Shown: positions 8,322-16,760, counted from the first letter of the stretch. The stretch is 20,584 nt of DNA from Tissierellia bacterium (GCA_028700795.1 JAQVRY010000016.1:2004-22587), one strand, 5' to 3'. Notes: a model not told the origin generated them from the letters alone. Numbers and translations: made by a program.

Positions 8322-9412
8322 TATGCGGCACCTCCCTCATCGGTCTTTTTTATTGGTTTTTTTCCGGAAAGCCAGTCAAAAACCAACTTCCAGGACAATT
8401 CCTTTTGTCCCAAAAGACCGTTTCTGAAGAAAAGCACCAACACCATCAATAGGATTGAGAATACTACCATTCTTAATCCGGGACGGAATAATGGAATATT
8501 TACTCCAAACAATGCCAGAGGTTCATCGAAGAATCTCAGTATCTCAAGACCTATCGTAACAACAAAGGATGCTATGATAGTACCGGATATACTTCCCATA
8601 CCTCCTAATACGATAATCAGAAGAAAGTTGTAGGTAACCGGAAAATAAAATTGATTAGGGTCTACAGTAGCAAATAAGGTAGCTAAAAGTCCCCCTCCGA
8701 TTCCAGCAAAAAAAGCTCCTATGCTAAAGGACATAACCTTATGCTTAAATAAATTTATGCCCATAGCTTCTGCTGCTACCTCATCCTCTCTTATTGCTTT
8801 AAAGGCTCTGCCGTAGCTGGAGTTTATTAACAGCCACATCAAGCCGATGGAAATAATAGCTACACCAAAGAAAACCCACATGGTAGGCATTATGGGGATA
8901 TTCTTAATCCCAAGCGCGCCATTTGTAATTGATTTTATATTTGTAAAAACAATACGAATTATTTCTGAAAATCCTAAGGTTGCTATTGCTAAATAGTCAC
9001 TTTTTAATCTGAGAACCGGCATGCCGATTAAAACTGCCACTAAGGCCGCCAAAAGGCCTCCCAATATAAGTGCAATAACAAAGGGCAGTTCAATTTGTGC
9101 CAAAACAGGATTCTGAGGGATAATATAGAATATTTTAGCCCTTGCTTCTAAGGGAACAGTAAATATTGCAACTGTGTAAGCGCCGATTGCCATAAAACCT
9201 GCCTGCCCCAAAGAAAATAATCCCGTAAAACCGTTGACCAAGTTCATTGAAACACTAACTATTGCATATATTGCAGATAAATTTAAAATACGTCTTACAT
9301 AGGCATCACCGATTGTTTTTGTATCTAAAAGTATCAATATTGCTGCAAACACAGCTATAAGCAATAGATTCAAAAATAATTTACTCTTTTTATCATTAAG
9401 TTTATCCATCAT
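8321..9412 (-). CDS. livM: LivM: branched-chain amino acid ABC transporter, permease subunit
   Basis: This 363-residue membrane permease, with about ten hydrophobic segments, forms the channel with LivH. Typical parts are LVNGFTGLFSLGQAGFMAIGAY near residue 60, VLRLKSDYLAIATLGFSEIIRIVFTN near 135-160, and the ATPase-contact region EAMGINLFKHKVMSFSIGAFFAGIGG near 210-235. It starts at ATG 9412, overlapping the livH stop by four bases (ATGA); a second in-frame ATG follows at once and could serve instead. The C-terminal tail after about residue 335 is hydrophilic and variable. Confidence 0.94.
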   Translation of the reverse strand: MMDKLNDKKSKLFLNLLLIAVFAAILILLDTKTIGDAYVRRILNLSAIYAIVSVSMNLVNGFTGLFSLGQAGFMAIGAYTVAIFTVPLEARAKIFYIIPQNPVLAQIELPFVIALILGGLLAALVAVLIGMPVLRLKSDYLAIATLGFSEIIRIVFTNIKSITNGALGIKNIPIMPTMWVFFGVAIISIGLMWLLINSSYGRAFKAIREDEVAAEAMGINLFKHKVMSFSIGAFFAGIGGGLLATLFATVDPNQFYFPVTYNFLLIIVLGGMGSISGTIIASFVVTIGLEILRFFDEPLALFGVNIPLFRPGLRMVVFSILLMVLVLFFRNGLLGQKELSWKLVFDWLSGKKPIKKTDEGGAA

Positions 9413-10302
9413 ACCTTATCTGTCACCTTCTCTCCAAGAAGTCCTGTCGGTTTAACCAACAATACAACTATTAATATAACAAATGCCATTGCATCTCTGT
9501 AACCGGTAAGTGATGGAAGAAATGTGATAAGCATAATTTCAGCCATACCTAGTATAAATCCTCCTAAGACTGCACCTGTGGCATTCCCGATACCGCCCAA
9601 TACTGCAGCTATAAAGCACTTAAGTCCCGGCATAACACCCATGAGGGGCATTACGGAAGGATACCTGGAGCCCCAGAGAATTGCTCCAACCGCCGCTAAA
9701 GCGGAGCCTATTACAAAAGTTGTGGATATTACTTGATTTATATTTATTCCCATCAGTTTGGCTGTTTCAAAATCCTTTGAAACGGCTCTCATGGCCATAC
9801 CGATTTTTGTTTTATTCGTTATGAACAGTACAACATACAAAAGTATAAGCGTAACAAAAGGTGTAATCAATGTGGCAACAGTTAATGAAAGACTTCCTAA
9901 TTCTACTGTTGTGGTTAAAATTCTAATGTCCGGGAATCCTCTTGGAACACCGGTAAACAAATAAGTTGCTAAGTTTTCCAACAAAAATGATGCTCCTATG
10001 GCAGAAATCATGATGGACATACGGGGAGCATTTCTTAATGGTTTATAAGCTGTTTTTTCAAGTAAAACTCCAAGGGCAATCGTTACTATTATAACAACTA
10101 CTATGGCAATGTACCAGGGCAATCTAAAAGTAACAATGCTGAATACCATGAAATAAGCTGCCATCATAAAAATATCCCCATGGGCAAAATTAATAAGTCT
10201 TAAAATTCCATAAACCATAGTATAACCTATTGCCAAGAGGGCATACAAACTTCCTAAGGAAATGCCGTTGGCAAGCTGCTGCAAGAGAAGTTCACTAGTC
10301 AT
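9409..10302 (-). CDS. livH: LivH: branched-chain amino acid ABC transporter, permease subunit
   Basis: This is a 297-residue membrane permease with about eight hydrophobic segments. It has the LivH N-terminus LLLQQLANGISLGSLYALLAIGYTMVYGILRLINFAHGD (residues 5-43; described in part) and a contact loop AKLMGININQVISTTFVIGSALAAVGAI near residues 185-210. The start has GGAGG eight bases upstream. It is separated from livK by 68 bases carrying a terminator-like hairpin, so it is probably expressed less than livK, and it is translationally coupled to livM. Confidence 0.94.
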   Translation of the reverse strand: MTSELLLQQLANGISLGSLYALLAIGYTMVYGILRLINFAHGDIFMMAAYFMVFSIVTFRLPWYIAIVVVIIVTIALGVLLEKTAYKPLRNAPRMSIMISAIGASFLLENLATYLFTGVPRGFPDIRILTTTVELGSLSLTVATLITPFVTLILLYVVLFITNKTKIGMAMRAVSKDFETAKLMGININQVISTTFVIGSALAAVGAILWGSRYPSVMPLMGVMPGLKCFIAAVLGGIGNATGAVLGGFILGMAEIMLITFLPSLTGYRDAMAFVILIVVLLVKPTGLLGEKVTDKV

Positions 10303-10329
10303 ATTTTTTCCTCCAAATCAGTTAACTGC

Positions 10330-10355
10330 AAAAGGGCGAACGAACAGTTCGCCCT
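10330..10355 (-). terminator. Attenuator-like hairpin between livK and livH
   Basis: On the minus strand a perfect 9-bp stem AGGGCGAAC/GTTCGCCCT (10347-10355 with 10333-10341) closes a five-base loop and runs into TTTT. It lies just after the livK stop. Such sites commonly let the binding protein be made in excess over the membrane subunits. Confidence 0.75.
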
Positions 10356-10370
10356 GATTGTTTATATTAG

Positions 10371-11576
10371 TTATTTTACTTCTACTGAATCGATGAACAC
10401 AAATTGTCCATCTTGAACGCTCTTGATAACAGCAACATTTTTGTCGGCATCTCCCTCTTCTGTAAAGTTAATAATTCCGGTTACGCCTTCAAAATCTTTT
10501 GTTTCTTTTAATGCATCTCTTATGGCAACGCCATCGGTTGAGCCTGCTCTTTCGATTGCGTCTCTTACTAATATATATGCATCATATCCTAATGCTGCAA
10601 CTGCAGGTATAATAGGTTCCTTACCTGCTAATTCTGCTTTATAACCTTCAACAAATGCTACTGCTTCATTTGTAGCAGGATCATTTTCATCAAAGAATGT
10701 TGAAAGAACTATACCCTCGGCATCTTCTCCCGCAACATCAATAACAGCAGGATTTTCCCATGTGTCTCCGCCCATTATTAAGCTTTCGATTCCAAGATCT
10801 CTTGCTTGTTTAATTATTAATGGAGCAGTAGTTGCTGCACTCGGTGCAAATATTACATCAGGATTCTTTGCCTTGATATTTGTAAGAATTGCATTAAAGT
10901 CAGCTTCATTTAACTGGAATTCAGAAACATCAACTATGCTGGCTTCTTCTCCGGTTAATTTTTTAAATGCATTTATAAAGAAGTTTGCAAGACCTACTGA
11001 GTAGTCATCTCCGTTTTGCATGATAACAGCTGCTGTCTTTGCTCCCTGCTCTATTGCATATGTAGCCATAACTTCACCTTGGAACGGGTCTAGGAAGCAT
11101 GCACGGAAGTAAAAATCATTGCCTTGCGTTACCATAGGGTTTGTTGCTGAAGGAGCCACTGTAGGAACCTGTGCATCTCTTATAATATCACCGGCTGCAA
11201 TAGAAACAGCTGAGCCGTAAGAACCAATTATTGCAACTACCTTGTCCTTTTCAATAAGACGTGTTACTGCGGTAGTTGCTTCGCCTTTGTCACTTTTGTT
11301 GTCAACTACAACTAATTCAATTTTTTTACCTAATACTTCAGGATACATTTTGTTGGCATATTCGATGCCTCCAAGCTCCTGAAGACCGCCACCGCCATTC
11401 ATACCTGTAAGCGGTTCGAACACACCGATTTTAATAACATCTGCATCTTCTTCGCCTGGTTCTACCACTTCATCCGGCTCTCCATTTGCATCACCGTTAT
11501 TATTTGCCGGAGTACAAGCTGTAAACAAAGCAAGTACCATTAATAAGCTCAATAATAAAGATATAATTCTTTTCAT
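10371..11576 (-). CDS. livK: LivK-type substrate-binding lipoprotein of the branched-chain amino acid transporter
   Basis: This is a 401-residue extracellular solute-binding protein of the Peripla_BP_6 type. The N-terminus has a lipoprotein signal peptide with lipobox LFTAC and acylated Cys at residue 21, followed by an Asn/Glu/Asp-rich linker (about 22-45). The mature domain starts VIKIGVFEPLTG and carries the usual Ser/Thr-rich binding segment IIGSYGSAVSIAAGD and PSATNPMVTQG. ATG 11576-11574 is chosen because GAGGAGAG lies just upstream and the signal peptide starts there; the longer frame to 11672 lacks a ribosome binding site and overlaps the promoter. The family binds Leu/Ile/Val but also other amino acids or amides, so the exact ligand is open. 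Confidence 0.93.
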   Translation of the reverse strand: MKRIISLLLSLLMVLALFTACTPANNNGDANGEPDEVVEPGEEDADVIKIGVFEPLTGMNGGGGLQELGGIEYANKMYPEVLGKKIELVVVDNKSDKGEATTAVTRLIEKDKVVAIIGSYGSAVSIAAGDIIRDAQVPTVAPSATNPMVTQGNDFYFRACFLDPFQGEVMATYAIEQGAKTAAVIMQNGDDYSVGLANFFINAFKKLTGEEASIVDVSEFQLNEADFNAILTNIKAKNPDVIFAPSAATTAPLIIKQARDLGIESLIMGGDTWENPAVIDVAGEDAEGIVLSTFFDENDPATNEAVAFVEGYKAELAGKEPIIPAVAALGYDAYILVRDAIERAGSTDGVAIRDALKETKDFEGVTGIINFTEEGDADKNVAVIKSVQDGQFVFIDSVEVK

Positions 11577-11609
11577 ATACTCTCTCCTCATTATTATAAA
11601 ATTTCTATG

Positions 11610-11638
11610 ATTATAACACTGAAAACATTTTTTTGCAA
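11610..11638 (-). promoter_or_regulatory. Sigma-A promoter of the liv operon
   Basis: On the minus strand TTGCAA (11638-11633) and a perfect TATAAT (11615-11610) are separated by exactly 17 bases. The leader would be about 27 bases, with no room for a T-box or riboswitch, so control is more likely through DNA-binding proteins. Confidence 0.75.
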
Positions 11639-11673
11639 GGAAATTTTCCGTGTTATGTAAACAGTCTTGCACA

Positions 11674-11701
11674 ATTTGTATACAAATGGATTAATTTGTA
11701 T
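11674..11701. promoter_or_regulatory. Possible operator: palindrome plus half-site upstream of livK
   Basis: ATTTGTATACAAAT (11674-11687) is a perfect 14-bp palindrome, and its half ATTTGTAT recurs at 11694-11701, exactly 20 bases along and so on the same helix face. The pair starts about 36 bases upstream of the liv -35, an activator-like position. The AT-rich context makes chance possible. Confidence 0.4.
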
Positions 11702-11733
11702 CTAATTTTAGAACTATGCCATTATGATATATT

Positions 11734-11787
11734 AAAACAGACAACTTGTCATTTCTAATATAATTATATTAATCGGTTGTCTGTTTT
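11734..11787 (-). terminator. Terminator after glyA
   Basis: A perfect 12-bp inverted repeat, AAAACAGACAAC (11734-11745) and GTTGTCTGTTTT (11776-11787), starts four bases past the glyA stop and encloses a smaller palindrome TAATATAATTATATTA. Read on the minus strand, the second arm ends in TTTT. It separates alr-glyA from the liv promoter. Confidence 0.65.
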
Positions 11788-11791
11788 ATTC

Positions 11792-13015
11792 TTAATTGAA
11801 TTTTGACGTTAGTTTTAATACGCGCTCTTTTAATATGCTGTTATCTTCATTTTTAGAAAGAGCTGAATTCATAATATCCGCTAACTCAATCATTTCTTCT
11901 TCTTTCATTCCCTTAGTGGTAACTGCAGGAGTTCCTATTCTTAATCCGCTTGTAATAAAGGGGCTTTGAGGGTCATAAGGAATAGTATTCTTATTGGTTG
12001 TAATATGAATTTCATCAAGCATTTTTTCTGCTTCTTTGCCTGTTAAATTCTTATTTCTCACATCAATCAGCATCAAGTGATTGTCAGTACCGCCTGATAC
12101 TATTCTAAATCCTCTCTTCATCAGTTCTTCAGACAGCTTTTTTGCATTTTTTAAAACCTGCTGTTGATAAAGTATGAAGTCATTCTCTAAAACTTCCTTA
12201 AAGCATGCAGCTTTAGCAGCAATTACATGCATCAAAGGACCTCCCTGAGTTCCGGGAAATATTGCTTTGTCTATTTTTTGTGCAAATTCCTGCTTACACA
12301 AAATCATCCCGCCTCTTGGACCTCTCAAGGTTTTATGAGTGGTCGTGGTTACGAAATCCGCATAGTCCACGGGATTAGGGTGAAGACCTGCTGCAATAAT
12401 TCCTGCTATATGCGCCATATCAACCATAAAATAAGCGCCTACATCATCAGCAATTTCTCTGAATGCTTTAAAATCAATAATTCTGGCATAGGCGCTTGCC
12501 CCTGCAACTATCATTTTTGGCTTTTCTTTTTTTGCGATTTCTCTTACTTGATCATAATCAATTGTTTCAGTTTCCTTATTTACTCCATAGAATACAACAT
12601 TAAAGTATGAGCCTGACATATTAACAGGACTTCCATGAGTCAGATGCCCTCCGTGACTTAAGTCCATGCCAAGTATTTTATCTCCTGGTTTAAGTACTGA
12701 AAAGTATACTCCAAAATTTGCATTTGAGCCTGAATGAGGCTGAACATTCACATGGTCTGCACCAAATATTTTCTTAGCTCTGTCTCTTGCAAGGGTTTCT
12801 ACCTTATCAACAAATTCGCATCCTCCGTAATACCTTTTACCGGGATATCCTTCAGCATATTTATTAGTTAAATGGCTTCCCATTGCCTGCAAAACTGTTT
12901 CAGACACAAAATTTTCAGATGCTATCAACTCAATATTAATACCTTGTCTTTCTTTTTCCTCCATTATAAAATGATATAGTTCATTATCATTTTCTTTTAT
13001 TAAACTAAAGTCCAT
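11792..13015 (-). CDS. glyA: Serine hydroxymethyltransferase
   Basis: This 407-residue PLP enzyme interconverts serine and glycine and passes the one-carbon unit to tetrahydrofolate. It is complete: LIASENFVSETVLQAMGSHLTNKYAEGYPGKRYYGG (30-65; key parts), HSGSNAN (94-100), DMAHIAGIIAAG with the cofactor-contacting Asp 199, and THKTLRGPRGG (226-236) with PLP-binding Lys 228. The start has AAGGAG at the right distance and lies ten bases after the alr stop, so the two form one operon. The family can also cleave threonine or act on D-alanine in side reactions, so pairing with a racemase may have meaning, but that is inference. Confidence 0.97.
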   Translation of the reverse strand: MDFSLIKENDNELYHFIMEEKERQGINIELIASENFVSETVLQAMGSHLTNKYAEGYPGKRYYGGCEFVDKVETLARDRAKKIFGADHVNVQPHSGSNANFGVYFSVLKPGDKILGMDLSHGGHLTHGSPVNMSGSYFNVVFYGVNKETETIDYDQVREIAKKEKPKMIVAGASAYARIIDFKAFREIADDVGAYFMVDMAHIAGIIAAGLHPNPVDYADFVTTTTHKTLRGPRGGMILCKQEFAQKIDKAIFPGTQGGPLMHVIAAKAACFKEVLENDFILYQQQVLKNAKKLSEELMKRGFRIVSGGTDNHLMLIDVRNKNLTGKEAEKMLDEIHITTNKNTIPYDPQSPFITSGLRIGTPAVTTKGMKEEEMIELADIMNSALSKNEDNSILKERVLKLTSKFN

Positions 13016-13025
13016 ATAGCTCTCC

Positions 13026-14156
13026 TTATACGTAGATTTTTGGAAGTCTTCTTACAGCTAAATTTGTCAGTACTTCATAAGAAATGGTACCTCTCATGTT
13101 TGCTACATCTTCAGCAGTCATTGCTCCATCTGTACCATCACCGTAGACTATTGCCACATCGTCTATCTGTGGGTTCTCCACATTGGATAAATCCACCATA
13201 AATTGGTCCATGCATACTTTTCCCAAAATAGGGCATTTTACTCCTTTTACAACCACATATCCTTTGTTTGACAACAATCTTGAATATCCGTCAGCATATC
13301 CTAATGGAATTGTGCCTACTACCACCTGCTTATCTGCATGGTACAAATGTCCATACCCAACACCTTCGCCGGCTTCAATTGTTTTTACGTTTGCAACCTT
13401 TGCTTTCAAGGTAACGCAAATTTTAAATATGTATTTTTCAGTATCTACTTCGTCAGAAGGATAAAATCCCGATAAAATAATGCCCGGTCTTACCATATCA
13501 AAATAATACTCAGGTAATTCTATTATAGTAGCACTGTTTGCAATATGTTTTATAGGTATTTCCACATTTCTTTCTTTCAGCATCTCCATAAATTTAATAA
13601 ATCTGTCTGCCTGCATGTGAGCAGTTGTTTTATCTTTTTCATCAGCCTTAGCTTGATGTGAAAATGCACCTTCAATTATAATATTTTCAAATTTTGCAAT
13701 ATCAGCTATCTTATCTGCATTTTCAACCGTAGGCAGAAAACCTAATCTATTCATGCCTGTTTCTACTTTTATATGAATTTTTGCTTCTTTGTGTAATCTT
13801 TTTGCTGCTTCATTTAATCTTACTGCATGATTATAGTCATAAATAGTCAAAATAATATTATTTTCTATTGCATCATCGTAAAATTCCTCTGATGTAAAAC
13901 CAAGTACCAAAATGTCCTTATCTTTTATTTCTTTTCTCAGTTCAAAAGCCTCTCCAATTACTGCAACGGCAAACATATCTACGCCGTTTTCAAAATACAT
14001 TTTTGATAATTCCAAAGATCCCATTCCATAGCTGTCTGCCTTAACAACGGCACATATCTTTCTGTCAGGTCCTACTGCTCTTCTTACCTCTAAAAAGTTA
14101 TGAATAGCCTTTTCTCTGTTTACTTCAACCCAGGCAGGTCTCAGCTTTTCGTTCAT
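13026..14156 (-). CDS. alr: Alanine racemase (PLP fold type III)
   Basis: This 376-residue enzyme makes D-alanine from L-alanine for peptidoglycan. The N-terminal TIM-barrel has PLP-binding Lys 39 in AVVKADSYGMG; family members usually have His where Met 45 stands. The C-terminal beta domain has GVGYGHLY with the catalytic Tyr at about 268 and CMDQFMVDL (315-323), and the protein ends in the usual RLPKIYV. An AAAGGAGGAAC ribosome binding site at about 14162-14173 precedes the ATG. It leads the alr-glyA operon, and its leader contains repeat copy C. Related racemases act on serine or other residues, and being beside glyA makes a serine or broad role worth considering, but alanine is the default. 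Confidence 0.92.
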   Translation of the reverse strand: MNEKLRPAWVEVNREKAIHNFLEVRRAVGPDRKICAVVKADSYGMGSLELSKMYFENGVDMFAVAVIGEAFELRKEIKDKDILVLGFTSEEFYDDAIENNIILTIYDYNHAVRLNEAAKRLHKEAKIHIKVETGMNRLGFLPTVENADKIADIAKFENIIIEGAFSHQAKADEKDKTTAHMQADRFIKFMEMLKERNVEIPIKHIANSATIIELPEYYFDMVRPGIILSGFYPSDEVDTEKYIFKICVTLKAKVANVKTIEAGEGVGYGHLYHADKQVVVGTIPLGYADGYSRLLSNKGYVVVKGVKCPILGKVCMDQFMVDLSNVENPQIDDVAIVYGDGTDGAMTAEDVANMRGTISYEVLTNLAVRRLPKIYV

Positions 14157-14176
14157 ATATTTGTTCCTCCTTTAAT

Positions 14177-14234
14177 GGTATGGGGACACACCTCTATAGT
14201 TATACCTTTGAAGGTAATCTCAGAGTAATGTCAC
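14177..14234 (+). repeat. Dispersed repeat, copy C, in the alr leader
   Basis: The repeat begins GGTATGGGGACACACCTC and ends GTAATGTCAC, like copy B at 2360-2419, and contains its own GGTAT/ATACC hairpin arms (14177-14181, 14202-14206). It lies between the alr promoter and the alr ribosome binding site, in antisense orientation to alr. Together with copy D it forms an inverted pair whose outer 20 bases match at 18 of 20. Confidence 0.75.
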
Positions 14235-14255
14235 TCAACTTGTATCACTGTTTAA

Positions 14256-14284
14256 ATTATAGCAAACCTATGTCAATTAATCAA
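14256..14284 (-). promoter_or_regulatory. Sigma-A promoter of alr-glyA
   Basis: On the minus strand TTGATT (14284-14279) and a perfect TATAAT (14261-14256) are 17 bases apart. The promoter sits in the 67-bp gap between repeat copies C and D, so copy C is transcribed in the leader of about 90 bases. Confidence 0.7.
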
Positions 14285-14290
14285 TAATTC

Positions 14291-14362
14291 AAAAAACATT
14301 TTGGGGACATTCTTTGATAGCATGCTCCACAAAGAGTGATTATCTATCAAGGTGTGTCCCCA
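14291..14362 (-). repeat. Dispersed repeat, copy D, with hairpin; probable SLH gene terminator
   Basis: A 61-bp element (14302-14362) has 19-bp ends that match as an inverted repeat at 16 of 19 positions (TGGGGACATTCTTTGATAG against the complement of the right end). On the minus strand it reads GGGGACACACCTTGATAG onward and ends AATGTCCCC. It lies about 40 bases after the SLH gene stop and, on that strand, is followed by TTTTTT (14291-14296), so it may terminate the SLH transcript. Confidence 0.7.
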
Positions 14363-14399
14363 TTCCTTACTATACTCTCTCACAGTCTCGTTCACCAAT

Positions 14400-16712
14400 T
14401 TACTTAAATATAAGCACCACATCAATTACTCCGTCAAATCCGCCGTAGAGGTCATAAAGCTGGGCTGTTGAGCCGGCTTTAATATCTGATTTAGTACCTT
14501 CTTTAAAACCGCTTATATTTCCTGAACTGTCCAAGGTACAAACATAAACTTTTACATCTTGAGAGTATTCCATATATGTTATATCATCAATCAGTATTTG
14601 ATTGGTATAAATCTGAGATATTTTTATTCTTGATGTTTCAGGAGTTACTTTCTCAATACTTGAAACCATACCGTTAACAATTACTGCTCTTACATAGGAA
14701 TTCATCATACTTTTGCCTGCAACAGTTGTATTTATAACGGAAAATACGTTGCTGTCATTAAAGAACTGCAAATGGCTTGTGGTATCATCTAATTTTGTAA
14801 CACCCTTTATTATGCCGTAAATAGTTCCATTGTAGTTTTGTTGTATATCCGGTGTTACTGTTACTGCAGTTGATTTTAATCCCTTAGTAAGATAAATAGC
14901 ATCAATGTGTCCCAAATAATTAACAACTGCTTTTCCTTCCAAGTATTCGTCCAGCTGGGAAGGCACCAACAGCTGGTATTGCCCGTCGCTTTTGTACACG
15001 ATAAATGTATCTGATGAAATTCTATAACCACCGTTTTCTAAGGTTTGTGTTTGGTTATTGTATGAGCTTGCAATACTTCTGGTTTGCATTAAATTTATTA
15101 TTTTTAATGTCTCGTTTAACACAGGGTCAAACATAACAAAGTCATTGCTCCCTATTAATGATTGCTTTAAAATACTTGAATCATCTTCATGCACTCTTAC
15201 GGCACTTGAATTGTCTGCTAAGGAATATGTCCTAAGTCTTCCGTATTCGTCAAGTATTCTTGCGGAGGCGCTTCCGCCAGTGCTGTTTGAGGAGCTTATT
15301 ACAATACCGTAAGTTGAAGGCATTTTACCGTATTTATTTATATACAGTTTTATAATATTATTGTTTTTATCCAATATTAATGTAACTGAATCATCTATAT
15401 TTGCTTTTTCTGTAAAAAAGTAATCCTTTCCTGTCATATAGCTTATATTGTTTAGGGTATAAAAGGCAGCACCATTTACACTGTCTACACTTGAAATAAC
15501 GCCTTCAATCTGAGACCTTAATACATACAGTGTCAGAGAATTGTTTTTGTCGTCTTGCATTTCATAAAAGTAAACCACATCATTTAATTTTATTTCATCC
15601 AGAGATTCTGCGTCACCTTTAATATGAAGTTTTTTATGGTTAACTTCTGAATTCTTCAATGGCAGGTTTTTACCGGCAAACTGTCTGCTTCCTTCCTTAT
15701 ATAAGTCATCCCTTTCCACAACTATAACATCGGTTGCTTTATAGGCGATAATACCTATGACTTCTCCATTGAAAGAATCTTCATCATAGACAATTTTTAT
15801 GTTTGATTCATTTAAATTGTTAAAGCTTCCTCTTTCTCCATTAATTATAATCGGAATATCAGGAACCTGAAAAACTCTCACATTGCCAAAATCGTCAGTT
15901 ACAAAGATTACCCTATTTGAAAGAAGGCTTGTTACCGTTCCCGAAAATTCGTTATATCGAGGGTTGTTTACAAAGACTGTATTTCCATGGTTATCATAAT
16001 AAATATCCCACTTATTGAACAAATAATCCGTGTAGTCAAAATTATCAATATTTAAGTCTTTGATTGACACTTCTTTTGTTTCCATTTTGCCTAATTTTGA
16101 AATAAGTGCTTTATTTGTTATGTTCAGAGTATTGTTTTCCTTTACAGTAACTAAGTTCATACTTAGTGCATTAAATAACATTATTGTAATATCTCTTCGC
16201 GAAGCAAATTCAACATTAGAATTAATATTTTCAAATAAATTCAATTCTATTGCTTTTTCATGATAATTAGAAGGCCAGCTTCCTATCAGTGACTCATCAG
16301 TATATCCCAAGAGCCTCAAAATCATTGTGTACGCTTCTTCAAACTTTATCAGGTTATCAGGGTAGTAAGCGGATGGAGAAATTCCTTTAACAATACCTAA
16401 TACATCCGCAAGCTCCACATAACTTTCAGCCCAATGTCCATGCATATCTTCATAAACAGAAGTCATATTTTTAGAATATTCATGGAATCCTGCTGCAACA
16501 GTTACAACCTTTGCCATCTCTGCACGAGTGACAATTCTGTCCGGCTTGAAGCTGCTGTCAGGATAACCCTGGATAACTTCATAACCTGACAATACGCCTA
16601 TGGCTTCTTCTAAAAAAGGATCTTTTTTAACGTCGAGAAAGCCGGCAGCATATACATTTGCAAAAGATGCAACAAATATTAGAATTATTATTATCAATAA
16701 TGTTTTTTTCAT
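14400..16712 (-). CDS. Exported S-layer-homology (SLH) domain protein with repeated beta-rich C-terminal region
   Basis: This 770-residue exported protein has a signal peptide with a long hydrophobic core and an A-x-A-type site near VYA/A (residues 20-23). Three SLH repeats follow at about 24-70, 82-133 and 145-190; the first two show GYPDSSFKPDRIVTRAEMAKV and YYPDNLIKFEEAYTMILRLLGY. SLH triplets usually anchor proteins to pyruvylated secondary wall polymers. The remaining 580 residues are not recognised by name. They contain four similar beta-strand units beginning SGTVTS (257), EGVISS (403), YGIVIS (468) and YGIIKG (632), each followed by a strand-rich stretch often with DxxG or NxxG turns. 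No catalytic motif is seen. The start follows a weak AAGGATTG ribosome binding site. It is a likely cell-surface or S-layer protein. Confidence 0.88.
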   Translation of the reverse strand: MKKTLLIIIILIFVASFANVYAAGFLDVKKDPFLEEAIGVLSGYEVIQGYPDSSFKPDRIVTRAEMAKVVTVAAGFHEYSKNMTSVYEDMHGHWAESYVELADVLGIVKGISPSAYYPDNLIKFEEAYTMILRLLGYTDESLIGSWPSNYHEKAIELNLFENINSNVEFASRRDITIMLFNALSMNLVTVKENNTLNITNKALISKLGKMETKEVSIKDLNIDNFDYTDYLFNKWDIYYDNHGNTVFVNNPRYNEFSGTVTSLLSNRVIFVTDDFGNVRVFQVPDIPIIINGERGSFNNLNESNIKIVYDEDSFNGEVIGIIAYKATDVIVVERDDLYKEGSRQFAGKNLPLKNSEVNHKKLHIKGDAESLDEIKLNDVVYFYEMQDDKNNSLTLYVLRSQIEGVISSVDSVNGAAFYTLNNISYMTGKDYFFTEKANIDDSVTLILDKNNNIIKLYINKYGKMPSTYGIVISSSNSTGGSASARILDEYGRLRTYSLADNSSAVRVHEDDSSILKQSLIGSNDFVMFDPVLNETLKIINLMQTRSIASSYNNQTQTLENGGYRISSDTFIVYKSDGQYQLLVPSQLDEYLEGKAVVNYLGHIDAIYLTKGLKSTAVTVTPDIQQNYNGTIYGIIKGVTKLDDTTSHLQFFNDSNVFSVINTTVAGKSMMNSYVRAVIVNGMVSSIEKVTPETSRIKISQIYTNQILIDDITYMEYSQDVKVYVCTLDSSGNISGFKEGTKSDIKAGSTAQLYDLYGGFDGVIDVVLIFK

Positions 16713-16736
16713 ATAATCAATCCTTAGAGAACAATT

Positions 16737-16760
16737 AAAAAAATACTATACATAGTATTT
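16737..16760 (-). terminator. Hairpin with T7 tail in the leader of the SLH gene
   Basis: AAATACTAT (16741-16749) and ATAGTATTT (16752-16760) form a 9-bp stem with a two-base loop. On the minus strand the stem runs straight into TTTTTTT. It lies 29 bases before the SLH start, downstream of possible TATAAT boxes, so it could attenuate the SLH gene, bind a regulator, or terminate read-through from the AI-2E gene. A two-base loop is too tight for a normal RNA hairpin unless inner pairs open. Confidence 0.45.

Noticed and set aside
11639..11652. CodY-like site (GGAAATTTTCC) near the liv promoter
   Set aside because: It matches the AATTTTCWGAAAATT consensus too poorly to call, although liv genes are often CodY targets.
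11577..11672. Longer N-terminus of LivK
   Set aside because: It would bury the lipoprotein signal peptide and run through the -10 and -35 boxes.
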